Shown here one piece after another: positions 43,975 to 52,386 of a stretch of DNA of 63,229 bases. The notes beneath the pieces were generated by a model that made no database searches, was not told where the DNA came from, and worked only from the letters and a program-made list of their open reading frames with translations. A program made the translations under genes and the position numbers. Within the stretch, counting starts at the first letter, position 1, and every line of letters begins with the position of its first letter. This stretch comes from Mycolicibacterium chlorophenolicum. Lineage in GTDB: Bacteria > Actinomycetota > Actinomycetes > Mycobacteriales > Mycobacteriaceae. The DNA lies in assembly GCF_001044235.1 (NCBI RefSeq), contig NZ_JYNL01000060.1, positions 582 to 63,810 of the forward strand. Reading direction: 5' to 3'.

Positions 43975-44733
43975 TCAGCTCGCTGGGCGTGCGTGGGTTA
44001 CCCGCGGCTTGGGCGGCCGCGGCACGATCATCGGCACCGTCTCGCGGTACGCGGCATAGCGGCCGCCGAGCTTCGCCAGCAGATCGCGCTCCTCGAGCCA
44101 CATGGCCAGGAAGATCCACGCCGTCGTCACCGACGCGAACAGCAGGTGGCCCACTGTCATGGTCGGCGCCGCCCAGAAGGCCACGATGAAGCCGAGATTC
44201 AGCGGGTGGCGCACCACGCGATAGAACAGCGTCGTGCGGAACCCCGTCTCGGCCTGGCTGTGGCCACGCCAGGCCGCGAACACCTGCTTGAGCCCGAAGA
44301 GTTCGAAGTGGTTGATCATGAACGTCGACGCGAGCACGACCGCCCAGCCAAGCCAGAACACCATGTAGATCGCCCACCGCGCGGGCGGTGAACTCACCTC
44401 CCATACGACGGTCGGCAGCTCCCGCCACTGCCAGAGCACCAGCGCGAGAACAGCACTCGCGGCGAGCACGTAGGTGCTGCGTTCGATGGGCTGCGGGACG
44501 AAGCGGGTCCACCATCGCTTGAACGCCGGCCGCGCCATCACACTGTGCTGCACGGCGAACAGCGTCAGCAGCACCACGTCGATGGCCACGGCCTGCCCCC
44601 ACGGGGCTTGCACGGCGTGGTCGACGGAGCGGGGCACGCCCAGATCGCCGACCCAGAGGATCGCGTACACGAACACGGCGAGGAACAGCACGTAGCTGAC
44701 AGCGCCGTAGCAGAGCGTCAGGAATCGAGTCAT
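43975..44733 (-). CDS. mddA: Methanethiol S-methyltransferase-like membrane protein (MddA/NnrU family)
   Basis: From ATG 44733 the 252-residue protein has about six helices and the family segments FAVQHSVMARPAFKRWW, INHFELFGLKQVFAAWRG, YRVVRHPLNLGFIVAFWAAP and LEERDLLAKLGGRYAAYRE, the ICMT/MddA-type SAM-binding end. MddA methylates methanethiol to dimethyl sulfide. The short upstream extension to 44775 lacks similarity. It is convergent with fadE25 across the palindromic repeat. Confidence 0.82.
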   Translation of the reverse strand: MTRFLTLCYGAVSYVLFLAVFVYAILWVGDLGVPRSVDHAVQAPWGQAVAIDVVLLTLFAVQHSVMARPAFKRWWTRFVPQPIERSTYVLAASAVLALVLWQWRELPTVVWEVSSPPARWAIYMVFWLGWAVVLASTFMINHFELFGLKQVFAAWRGHSQAETGFRTTLFYRVVRHPLNLGFIVAFWAAPTMTVGHLLFASVTTAWIFLAMWLEERDLLAKLGGRYAAYRETVPMIVPRPPKPRVTHARPAS

Positions 44734-44872
44734 GTCCCGATGGTGAACCGGCGCGATGGCGACGGCATGGGGCAAATGCCCCTATTTTCTGCCCGCGAGG
44801 GTGCACTCTTCGTAGCGCCGCGCGCACTGTGGCTACAAGGAATGCACGATCGCGGGGGAGCGCGCGCCTGCC

Positions 44873-45670
44873 CTAGCTCGCCGGGCGCAGGTGCGTGATG
44901 TCGCCCGCCGAGACCGTCACCAGCGTGCCGTCGCGATCGATTACCAGCCGACCGCTGTCATCGATACCCGTTGCGATGCCGACGATTTCGTCGCCGCCAG
45001 GCAGCAGCGCGCGTACCTGCGTGCCGATCGTCGAGCTGACACTGCGGTAGTCCGCGCCCAGCGGTCCGTCGACGCCGTGGGCGGCACGCCACTGCCGTAC
45101 CCGCTCACTGAGCGCATCCAGCAGCGCCGCCGTCAGCTCGGTGCGGTCGGCGTCGTGCTGCAGCATGGTCAGCGACACCGCATTCGGGTCGGGAAGCTCG
45201 TCGGGGTCGAGGCTGACGTTCAGCCCCAGCCCGACGACGACGACCGACCCCGCCACCTCGGCGAGGATGCCGGCCAGCTTGCCGCCGGCGACCAGGACGT
45301 CGTTGGGCCATTTGAGCGTGGCGTCGACGCCGTAGTGCTGACGCACCGTCTGGCAGACCACCAGGCCGGTCAGTAGCGGCAGCCAACCCCAGCCGTCAGC
45401 GGGGACGTCGGTGGTGTCGACGGCGAAGGACATCGAGATCTGCGTCCGCGGGGGAGCCGACCAGCTGCGCCCGTGGCGGCCCCGTCCGGCGGTCTGGTGC
45501 TCGGCCAGCAGCACCGCGCCCGCGATGTCCTCACCGCGGCCGGCGCGGGCGACGAGATCGGCGTTCGTCGAGCCCGTCTCCTCGACCACATCGACGCGTC
45601 GCCATTCGGTGCCGGCGATCGACGCGCGCAGCACATCAGAATTCAGGGCAGGGCGATTGACTGCGTGCAC
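44873..45670 (-). CDS. birA: Biotin-protein ligase
   Basis: The 265-residue enzyme has EETGSTNADLVARA, HQTAGRGRHGRSWSAPP (the biotinyl-AMP loop), LKWPNDVLVAGGKLAGIL and GLGLNVS, typical of a monofunctional (group I) BirA without a DNA-binding domain. It attaches biotin to acyl-CoA carboxylase alpha subunits, so it serves the AccD5 complex. In M. tuberculosis it adjoins accD5. The next gene upstream starts 44 bases away. Confidence 0.95.
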   Translation of the reverse strand: MHAVNRPALNSDVLRASIAGTEWRRVDVVEETGSTNADLVARAGRGEDIAGAVLLAEHQTAGRGRHGRSWSAPPRTQISMSFAVDTTDVPADGWGWLPLLTGLVVCQTVRQHYGVDATLKWPNDVLVAGGKLAGILAEVAGSVVVVGLGLNVSLDPDELPDPNAVSLTMLQHDADRTELTAALLDALSERVRQWRAAHGVDGPLGADYRSVSSTIGTQVRALLPGGDEIVGIATGIDDSGRLVIDRDGTLVTVSAGDITHLRPAS

Positions 45671-45714
45671 GGGTCGAGGTTAGTCGACGCCGTGCTTTCG
45701 CTAGACGTACCGGC

Positions 45715-46041
45715 TTAATTCGCCGAGGCGTCGGAGGGCGCGAGAGTCTCGACCGCCTGCGACGCGAGCGCATGCTCGGCGGTGACGCGGTTGAGGTGAC
45801 CGAATCCAAGCACCAGGGCGACCATCCCGGCGAGCGCCCACAGGTTTCCGAATGCCCACTCCCACGCGGTCGCGGTTGGCGCCTCCTGGAGCCAGTACGC
45901 GGCGATGGCCACCAGGGCGTAGCCGCAGAAGATGTAAAACCGGCCATCGGGGCTGGCCAACCACCCGGGGTGCCGACGGTTGCGTAGGTGCCAAGCCGTC
46001 AGTACGGCGAGGACCGCGAGTGCGGAAACGGTCGACTCCAT
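45715..46041 (-). CDS. Small membrane protein of unknown function
   Basis: The 108-residue protein has three hydrophobic helices (about 5-17, 36-51 and 66-84) and an N-x-R-H-P-G-W loop. A short acidic tail ends in APSDASAN. I do not recognise a family. It lies upstream of birA on the same strand with a 44-base gap and could be co-transcribed. ATG 46041 follows GAGAGG-like sequence. Confidence 0.55.
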   Translation of the reverse strand: MESTVSALAVLAVLTAWHLRNRRHPGWLASPDGRFYIFCGYALVAIAAYWLQEAPTATAWEWAFGNLWALAGMVALVLGFGHLNRVTAEHALASQAVETLAPSDASAN

Positions 46042-46278
46042 CGGCGCCTCTCCTTATTGACGGTCCCGACGGGGGACATCGCGAACCGTCTTTGCCAAAA
46101 CTGTCACTCTCCGTCAGGCAGAGTCTGAACGACGAAGCTGTGAACAGCTTGTGGTTATGCAAACGATAAGGTCACAGTTACGATTGTGTCAATTATGTCG
46201 GCCTACAAATGATGTTACCCAGGCTCGGGCGGAAGTTCGCCACAACGGCAGATTCGCGTCACAAATTGATATCGGGCC

Positions 46279-46986
46279 TCAGCCGCGTGTTGTCTTCTCG
46301 GTTTCGCGCCGACGGTCCAGCAAATACGGGTTCGCGTTGGCCACGTACACCAGAGATGCCCCCGCGACATACGCCGCCAGCAGGTGAGCGATCACGTCGT
46401 CGGCGGTGTCCCACGGCGCGGACGACAGCACCCGGTCGTCGGCGGTCAGCCCCTGCCGATCGGCCACCGCACGCGCCGCGGCGAGCACGTCGTCCACCGA
46501 CCGTCCGTTCAGTGCGGGACCCGGTTGGCGCTCGGGCACGATCTGATCCCCGTGCACCCGCACCGCCGTCGCGTAATCCGTCACGCCCACAGGAAGATTC
46601 GCGGCCGGCTTGCCGAACGGGTCCAGCGACAGCACGGCCACCTCGCCGCCGCTGACCGCGGCGTCGGCCTCATCGAGTCGGCCCTCGGTGCACACCGCAA
46701 GATCGGCGTCACCATCTCCGAGCACCGCCTCTGCGCCGACCCACCAGATGCCCAGCAGCATCGCCGCGGTCTGCCAGTGCGCAGGCAGCAGCACCGCCAC
46801 GCGTGTGCCCGCGGCGGCCCCCAGCTCGTCGCGCAGCAAGTTCCCAGTTTTGGCGGCCCAGTTCGCCAGCGTCACCGTCGAACACTCGATGCGTTCACCG
46901 GTCGCGTCGTCGTAGTAGGTGATGCGCGGACCGGCCGGGTTGCGGGCCAGCAACGGGTCGAGGATCGCCGAGCCCAGATTGGTCAT
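46279..46986 (-). CDS. TIGR03089-family protein (Rv3268 homologue)
   Basis: The 235-residue protein looks like a shortened adenylate-forming fold: TYYDDATGERIECSTVTLAN and WAAKTGNLLRDELG at the N-terminus resemble the start of AMP-binding enzymes, but the ATP-binding TSGTTG loop and C-terminal domain are missing. This is the actinobacterial TIGR03089 family with no known reaction. ATG 46986 overlaps the Lcp1 stop by one base, so it is coupled to that gene. The C-terminus is charged. Confidence 0.8.
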   Translation of the reverse strand: MTNLGSAILDPLLARNPAGPRITYYDDATGERIECSTVTLANWAAKTGNLLRDELGAAAGTRVAVLLPAHWQTAAMLLGIWWVGAEAVLGDGDADLAVCTEGRLDEADAAVSGGEVAVLSLDPFGKPAANLPVGVTDYATAVRVHGDQIVPERQPGPALNGRSVDDVLAAARAVADRQGLTADDRVLSSAPWDTADDVIAHLLAAYVAGASLVYVANANPYLLDRRRETEKTTRG

Positions 46987-48455
46987 CAGTTGACGCACGC
47001 TGGGTCGTCGGAACCGGCCGTGATGATCGGCGACGCCGTCGGCAGCGCCTCTCCACCCCCGGACGCGTTCGTCACCGGCGCCGACAGTGCGACGTCCGTG
47101 CCGTCCAGGCCCGACCCCGGGCCCGTGTAATCGGCGGCCAGCATGACCCGCACGGTGCCCGGCGGCACCGATGCGTCCTCGACGACCGGCAGCCCACCCA
47201 ACGCCTTGGCCACCGCCTGGGCGCCCATGTCGTCGCTCTTGGCGGCCTGCACCTGGCTGTTGGCGACCTTGGCGCCCTCGTTGTTGCCGGTGTTTCCCGC
47301 CGCGAAGCCCTTGCTCGTCAGCACCTGCGACACCGCGGCGGCCAGGCCGTTGACGTCGCTGTCGTTGATGACGTCGGCAGTGGTCTTGTCATTGCTGTAG
47401 GCGATCTCGTCGGTCTTGCCCTCGTCCTGGTCGTGCAGCAGGCTGCTCACCCAGTCCTTGACCTCCGACGGATTCACCCGCACCACCGACTGCATGCCGT
47501 CGTCGCTCCAGCCCGCCTCCTCGACGATCGGGATGGTGGCGAACGCAACGTTGCCGCCCGACAGCTTGGTCAGCTGATCGGCGAAGTCCATGATGTTCCA
47601 GCCGTCGGAGAGCACCACCGAACGCTGCACCGCGTCCTCGAGCCGGTTCAGCGTCGCGGGGCTCGAGAGCGTCTTGCTGGAGATCACCTCGTGCGCCAAC
47701 GACGCCATGAACGCCTGCTGACGGGTGACGCGGTCCAAGTCGCCGCGGGGCAGATCGTGGCGCTGCCGCACGAAGCTCAGCGCCTGCGGACCGTCCAGCT
47801 TCTGCCAGCCGGCCGGGAAGTCGGCACCCGAAAGCGGTTCGTAGACAGCATCTTTGAGGCACACATTGACGCCGCCGAGGGCGTCGGTGATCAACGAGAA
47901 ACCCAGCAGGCCGATCTCGGCGTAGTGGTCGACGGTGACGCCGGTGAGGTTGGCGACCGTCTTGATCAGCTCCTCGCGGCCCGCCTCGGTGGCTTCCTTC
48001 TCCGCGACCGCGGGGTCCTCGCCCTGCTGCTCGACGAGCTCCTTCATCTTCTCCAGGTGCACCGAGCCGTAGACGCCGTTGATCTTCATCTTCCCGATGC
48101 CGGGCGCCTCCACGTAGGAGTCGCGGGGGATCGAGATCGCCGTCGCCGAACGCCCGTTGTTCGGGATGCGCACCAGGATGATGGTGTCGGTGTTGGTGGA
48201 GACGTCGTCGCCGGCGCGCAGCGTCGCGAGCTCCTCCTGGCTGAGCGGGTTGCCGTGCGCGTCGGTGCGGCTGTCCATGCCGACCAGCAGGATGTCGATC
48301 GCGCCGTCCTCGCCGCCCTCGCCCAGCGCGACCGGGCTGACGTGGTTGATGCCCGACTCGAACGACCGGATCTTGCCCCACGCGACCCCGGTGCTGACCA
48401 CGATGGCCAACGCCACGACCACGGAGACGACACGGGTCAGCTGAGCTGCAGGCAT
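46986..48455 (-). CDS. lcp1: LytR-CpsA-Psr ligase, Lcp1-like (Rv3267 homologue)
   Basis: The 489-residue protein has one N-terminal helix (about 8-26), the LCP domain with DILLVGMDSRTDAHG, TDTIILVRIPNNGR, ISIPRDSYV and FVRQRHDLPRGDLDRVTRQQ, and a LytR C-terminal domain (about 370-460). LCP proteins attach polyprenyl-linked glycans to peptidoglycan; Lcp1 joins arabinogalactan in mycobacteria. It is divergent from rmlD, whose product makes the rhamnose of the arabinogalactan linker, which supports that role. It could also serve the new polysaccharide. Confidence 0.92.
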   Translation of the reverse strand: MPAAQLTRVVSVVVALAIVVSTGVAWGKIRSFESGINHVSPVALGEGGEDGAIDILLVGMDSRTDAHGNPLSQEELATLRAGDDVSTNTDTIILVRIPNNGRSATAISIPRDSYVEAPGIGKMKINGVYGSVHLEKMKELVEQQGEDPAVAEKEATEAGREELIKTVANLTGVTVDHYAEIGLLGFSLITDALGGVNVCLKDAVYEPLSGADFPAGWQKLDGPQALSFVRQRHDLPRGDLDRVTRQQAFMASLAHEVISSKTLSSPATLNRLEDAVQRSVVLSDGWNIMDFADQLTKLSGGNVAFATIPIVEEAGWSDDGMQSVVRVNPSEVKDWVSSLLHDQDEGKTDEIAYSNDKTTADVINDSDVNGLAAAVSQVLTSKGFAAGNTGNNEGAKVANSQVQAAKSDDMGAQAVAKALGGLPVVEDASVPPGTVRVMLAADYTGPGSGLDGTDVALSAPVTNASGGGEALPTASPIITAGSDDPACVN

Positions 48456-48523
48456 CCGCCCAGGCTACTGGCGGGTGGACGGCAGACGGGGGAGCCGACC
48501 CCGGCGTGCCACACTCGCTACCT

Positions 48524-49381
48524 ATGGCTGACCGGATCGTGATCACAGGCGCAGGCGGCATGGTCGGACGCTTTCTGGCAGGTCAGGCCGCGTCCACCGG
48601 ATATGACGTACAGGCCTTCACCTCGTCGGAGTGGGACATCACCGGACCGGGCGACGACTTCGTCTCACCCGGCGACGTCGTCGTCAACTGCGCGGCGTTC
48701 ACCCAGGTCGACCAGGCCGAGGCCGAGCCCGACCGGGCGCACGCGGTCAACGCCACCGGCGCCGGCAACGTCGCGCAGGCCTGCGCGCGGGCCGGGGCGA
48801 CGCTGATCCACATCTCCACCGACTACGTGTTCGGCGCGTCCGGGGCGCGGCGCCCGTACGACATCGACGACGAGACCGGACCGCTGTCGGTCTACGGGCG
48901 CACCAAGCTGCTCGGCGAGCAGGCCGTCCTGGCCGCGCTGCCGTCGGCCTACGTGGTGCGCACCGCCTGGATCTACGAGGGCGGCGACGGGAAGGACTTC
49001 GCCGCCGTCATGCGGCGCGCGGCCGCCGGGTCGGACACCGTCGACGTCGTCGCCGACCAGATCGGCTCCCCGACCTACGTCGGCGACCTGTGCCGGGCGC
49101 TGCTGCAGATCGCCGGCGGCGGCGTGCGCGGGCCGGTGCTGCACGCCGCCAACGCCGGCGCGGTCAGCCGGTTCGAGCAGGCCCAGGCCGTCTTCTCGCT
49201 GCTCGGGGCCGACCCGGCGCGGGTGCGGCCCGTCAGCAGCGACCTGCATCCGCGGCCCGCGCCGCGTCCGTCGTACTCGGCGTTGTCCGCCGAAGGCTCG
49301 GCGCGCGCCGGGCTGACGCCGCTGCGGGGATGGCGCGACGCGTTGGCCGACGCTCTGGGCCGGTTACCCTCTACGCCGTGA
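48524..49381 (+). CDS. rmlD: dTDP-4-dehydrorhamnose reductase (housekeeping copy)
   Basis: The 285-residue protein begins ADRIVITGAGGMVGRFLAGQ and has LIHISTDYVFGASGAR and the YGRTK Tyr-Lys pair. It makes dTDP-L-rhamnose for the arabinogalactan linkage unit, equivalent to Rv3266c. It is very GC-rich, unlike the island's RmlC-RmlD fusion. It heads the rmlD-wbbL-manC operon. ATG 48524 is chosen because the upstream residues lack similarity. Confidence 0.95.
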   Translation: MADRIVITGAGGMVGRFLAGQAASTGYDVQAFTSSEWDITGPGDDFVSPGDVVVNCAAFTQVDQAEAEPDRAHAVNATGAGNVAQACARAGATLIHISTDYVFGASGARRPYDIDDETGPLSVYGRTKLLGEQAVLAALPSAYVVRTAWIYEGGDGKDFAAVMRRAAAGSDTVDVVADQIGSPTYVGDLCRALLQIAGGGVRGPVLHAANAGAVSRFEQAQAVFSLLGADPARVRPVSSDLHPRPAPRPSYSALSAEGSARAGLTPLRGWRDALADALGRLPSTP

Positions 49382-49397
49382 GATGGATGGCCCCCGC

Positions 49398-50282
49398 GTG
49401 AGCGACGAACTGTTCGTCGTGACCGTGACGTACTCGCCGGGGCCCCACCTCGACCTTTTCCTCGCGTCGCTGGCCCATGCCACCGAGCGGCCAGTGACGG
49501 TGATCATGGCCGACAACGGCTCCACCGACGGCTCACCCGAAGAGGCCGTCGACCGCTACCCCAACGCACGCCTGCTGCGCACCGGCGGCAACCTCGGTTA
49601 CGGCTCGGCGATCAACCGGGCCGTCGCCGAATACGGACTGCCCGCCGCGACCGACATGTTCATCGTCGCCAACCCCGACGTGCAGTGGGGGCCGGGCAGC
49701 ATCGACCAGCTGCTCGAGGCGGCGGGACGCTGGCCACGCGCCGGCGCGCTGGGACCGCTGATCCGCGACCCCGACGGCTCGGTGTATCCGTCCGCCCGGC
49801 ACCTGCCGTCGATCATCCGGGGCGGCATGCACGCCGTCGTCGGCCCGATCTGGCCGTCGAACCCGTGGACCGCCGTCTACCGCCAGGAGCGCGAAGACCC
49901 CAGCGAACGGGCCGTCGGCTGGCTGTCGGGATCGTGCCTGTTGCTGCGCAGCGCGGCGTTCGCGGAGATCTCCGGCTTCGACGAGCGCTACTTCATGTAC
50001 ATGGAGGACGTCGACCTCGGCGATCGACTCGGCCGGGCCGGCTGGCAGAACGTCTACGTGCCCTCGGCGGAGGTGTTGCACGACAAAGGCCACTCCACCG
50101 GCCGCGACCCCGCTCGCAACCTGGCAGCCCACCATGAGAGCACCTACACTTTTCTCGCGGATCGGTACCCGCGACGGTGGCAGGCACCGTTACGGTGGGC
50201 GTTCCGGGGGGCATTGGGGGCGCGGTCACGGCTGGTCGTGCGGAGTTCTCTTCGAGCCCGACGGAAGGAAGGGCAGAGCTGA
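49398..50282 (+). CDS. wbbL: Rhamnosyltransferase WbbL (decaprenyl-PP-GlcNAc rhamnosyltransferase)
   Basis: The GT2 enzyme has VVTVTYSPGPHLDLFLASLA, ADNGSTDGS, VANPDVQWGPGSIDQLL and RYFMYMEDVDLGDRLGRAG, matching Rv3265c. It adds rhamnose to GlcNAc-PP-decaprenyl, forming the arabinogalactan linker. I prefer GTG 49398, with GGATGG upstream; ATG 49383 is also in frame. The stop overlaps the start of the next gene (TGATG). Confidence 0.94.
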   Translation: MSDELFVVTVTYSPGPHLDLFLASLAHATERPVTVIMADNGSTDGSPEEAVDRYPNARLLRTGGNLGYGSAINRAVAEYGLPAATDMFIVANPDVQWGPGSIDQLLEAAGRWPRAGALGPLIRDPDGSVYPSARHLPSIIRGGMHAVVGPIWPSNPWTAVYRQEREDPSERAVGWLSGSCLLLRSAAFAEISGFDERYFMYMEDVDLGDRLGRAGWQNVYVPSAEVLHDKGHSTGRDPARNLAAHHESTYTFLADRYPRRWQAPLRWAFRGALGARSRLVVRSSLRARRKEGQS

Positions 50283-51361
50283 TGGTGAATCCGGCCGACG
50301 TCGACGCAGTGATCCTGGTGGGCGGCATGGGAACTCGACTGCGGCCGTTGACGCTCTCGGCGCCCAAACCGATGCTGCCGACCGCCGGGCTGCCGTTCCT
50401 GACTCATCTGCTGTCGCGGATCGCCGAGGCGGGCATCGAACACGTCGTGCTCGGAACCTCGTACAAGGCGGGCGTGTTCGAAGCCGAGTTCGGTGACGGG
50501 TCCAAGCTCGGGCTGCAGATCGACTACGTCGTCGAGGACGAGCCGTTGGGTACCGGCGGTGGAATCGCCAATGTCGCATCGCGGCTGCGGCACGACACGG
50601 CCGTCGTCTTCAACGGCGACGTGCTCTCCGGATGCGACCTGCGGGCGCTGCTGGCCTCGCATTCCGACAACGATGCGGACGTCACGCTGCACCTGGTGCG
50701 CGTCGGCGATCCGCGTGCTTTCGGCTGTGTGCCAACGGATTCCGATGACCGGGTGACGGCCTTCCTGGAGAAGACGCAGGACCCGCCGACCGATCAGATC
50801 AATGCCGGCTGCTACGTCTTCAAGCGGTCGGTGATCGATCGGATCCCGAAGGGGCGCGCGCTGTCGGTGGAGCGTGAGGTGTTCCCAGGGCTGCTGACCG
50901 ACGGCTACAAGGTGTGCGGCTACGTCGACTCCAGCTACTGGCGCGACATGGGCACACCCGAGGACTTCGTCCGCGGCTCAGCGGATTTGGTGCGTGGCAT
51001 CGCGCCGTCGCCGGCACTGACGCATCAGCGCGGCGAGAAGCTGGTGCACGACGGGGCGTCGGTGGCGCCGGGTGCGCTGTTGATCGGCGGCACGGTGATC
51101 GGGCGCGGCGCGGAGATCGCCGGAGGCGCACGGCTCGACGGCGCGGTGATCTTCGACGGCGTGAAGGTGGGTGCGGGCGCGGTGATCGAGCGGTCGATCA
51201 TCGGCTTCGGCGCGCACATCGGGCCGCGGGCACTCATTCGCGACGGCGTGATCGGCGACGGCGCGGACATCGGCGCCCGCTGCGAACTGCTGCGCGGCGC
51301 GCGGGTGTGGCCGGGCATCACGATCCCCGACGGCGGCATCCGCTTCTCGACGGACATCTGA
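50282..51361 (+). CDS. manC: GDP-mannose pyrophosphorylase (mannose-1-phosphate guanylyltransferase)
   Basis: The 359-residue enzyme has DAVILVGGMGTRLRPLTLSA at the active site, VVFNGDVLSGCDL for metal binding, and a C-terminal left-handed beta-helix of hexapeptide repeats (about 260-350, such as GAVIERSIIGFGAHIG). It makes GDP-mannose for lipomannan and PIMs; M. tuberculosis Rv3264c is also called manB. It ends 37 bases before the DUF559 element. Confidence 0.93.
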   Translation: MVNPADVDAVILVGGMGTRLRPLTLSAPKPMLPTAGLPFLTHLLSRIAEAGIEHVVLGTSYKAGVFEAEFGDGSKLGLQIDYVVEDEPLGTGGGIANVASRLRHDTAVVFNGDVLSGCDLRALLASHSDNDADVTLHLVRVGDPRAFGCVPTDSDDRVTAFLEKTQDPPTDQINAGCYVFKRSVIDRIPKGRALSVEREVFPGLLTDGYKVCGYVDSSYWRDMGTPEDFVRGSADLVRGIAPSPALTHQRGEKLVHDGASVAPGALLIGGTVIGRGAEIAGGARLDGAVIFDGVKVGAGAVIERSIIGFGAHIGPRALIRDGVIGDGADIGARCELLRGARVWPGITIPDGGIRFSTDI

Positions 51362-51397
51362 CTCGGCGGCGCTTTGCCTCCTCCGCGAACGTCGCAC

Positions 51398-51453
51398 GCC
51401 GCGGAATAGCATTCCTGGCTGCTATGCGGGCTTTTTCACAGCCATGGCTTCTC
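51398..51453. repeat. Left terminal inverted repeat of the DUF559 element
   Basis: It contains the 25-base shared end with an internal GGAAT/ATTCC hairpin and the palindrome AGCCATGGCT. It overlaps the last ten codons and the stop of the DUF559 gene. Confidence 0.85.
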
Positions 51454-52291
51454 TCTGACGGCGGGCCACCGCCTGTTTCACCCAGGCGATGACCTCGTCG
51501 TTGCGATCGCCGGCCATCACTCGTATGACGATCCATCCCGCGTCGGCCAGCTTGCGCAGACGCCGCGCATCCCAGCGGTACTGATCGGTGTCCGTACGGT
51601 GGTGATCGCCGTCGTACTCGACCGCGATCAGCAGATCCTCCCAGCCCATGTCGAGGTACGCGAACTCGAAGCCGTACTGGTCGGCCACCGGAATCTGCGT
51701 TCGCGGCGGTGGAAAGCCTCTGTCGATCAACAGAAGTCGCAATCGAGTCTCCTGCGGTGACTGCGCGCCGGCATCCATCAGCTCCACTGCGTCGCGGCAC
51801 AGTCGCACGCCGTGCCTGCCCTTGTAGCGATAGGTGAGTCCCAGGATCTCCTCAGCAGTCACCCCCGTGGTGGAGGCGAGTGCATCGAGGTGCGCCACGG
51901 CGATGTTGCGGGGAAGGTAGCGGCCGAGATCAAGGCCCGTGCGGGCAGGCGTCGCGACCGGCATACCGTCGATCCAGACGATCTCATCGGGCGCGATGCG
52001 CTCCCGTCGGGTGATGATGCCTTCGGGGCAGTAATTGTTGGCCCACAGCAACTCGATCTCAGTCGCGTCGTCGACCCATCGCGCGCCGTGCAGCGCCGCG
52101 GCGGCTCGTCCGGTGATCACTCCGCGGCGACGGGACCACAGCCACGCACCCCTCGTGCGAACCGCCAGCGTGGGCTCGACGTCCTTGGGCACGTAGATGT
52201 CGGGAAAGATCGCGCGGTAGTTCCACCGCAACGACGCCCGAGTGATGGTGCCTGCGAGCACGGATTGCGAACCGACGATGACGTCCCCCAT
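51422..52291 (-). CDS. DUF559 endonuclease-like protein with AbiEi-type N-terminus
   Basis: The 289-residue protein has an N-terminal half like AbiEi antitoxin-domain proteins (TRASLRWNYRAIFPDIYVPK; VITGRAAAALHGARWVDD) and a C-terminal DUF559 domain of the Vsr/PD-(D/E)xK fold: Glu181 in SPQETRLR, Asp214 in YLDMGW, Glu225 and Asp227 in AVEYDGDHH, and RRLRKLADAGWIVIRV. It may nick or cut DNA. The last residues, EAMAVKKPA, come from the left inverted repeat. Such genes are often multicopy in mycobacteria. Function and DNA target are unknown. Confidence 0.85.
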   Translation of the reverse strand: MGDVIVGSQSVLAGTITRASLRWNYRAIFPDIYVPKDVEPTLAVRTRGAWLWSRRRGVITGRAAAALHGARWVDDATEIELLWANNYCPEGIITRRERIAPDEIVWIDGMPVATPARTGLDLGRYLPRNIAVAHLDALASTTGVTAEEILGLTYRYKGRHGVRLCRDAVELMDAGAQSPQETRLRLLLIDRGFPPPRTQIPVADQYGFEFAYLDMGWEDLLIAVEYDGDHHRTDTDQYRWDARRLRKLADAGWIVIRVMAGDRNDEVIAWVKQAVARRQREAMAVKKPA

Positions 52292-52330
52292 GAAAAGAGC
52301 ATGCGGTCTTCGCCGGGGGCCTCAGCGCAC

Positions 52331-52386
52331 GAGAAGCCATGGCTGTGGATAAGCCGATTTCGCAGCCAGGAATGCTATTCCGCGGC
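52331..52386. repeat. Right terminal inverted repeat of the DUF559 element
   Basis: It is the inverted match to 51398-51453. Its outer end encodes the last three residues and the TAG stop of the neighbouring Nudix gene (52375-52386). Confidence 0.85.

Larger units (their letters stand above)
51398..52386 (-). mobile_element. DUF559 gene bounded by 56-bp inverted repeats
   Basis: Two 56-base arms (51398-51453 and 52331-52386) are inverted copies: 25 outer bases and 17 inner bases match exactly, with a variable middle, 49 of 56 identical by my count. They enclose one DUF559/AbiEi-like gene whose last codons and stop lie in the left arm. The same 25-base end occurs at 43905. There is no obvious target duplication and no transposase. 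It looks like a mobile or formerly mobile unit of a new type. Confidence 0.7.

Noticed and set aside
42898..44827. 708-codon minus-strand frame across fadE25 and mddA
   Set aside because: It is out of frame with mddA and antisense to fadE25; composition is Arg/Gly/Ala-rich.
51422..52291. DUF559 protein as one half of a type IV toxin-antitoxin pair
   Set aside because: The N-terminus resembles AbiEi, but no AbiEii nucleotidyltransferase gene lies beside it; the C-terminal nuclease domain makes a self-contained unit more likely.
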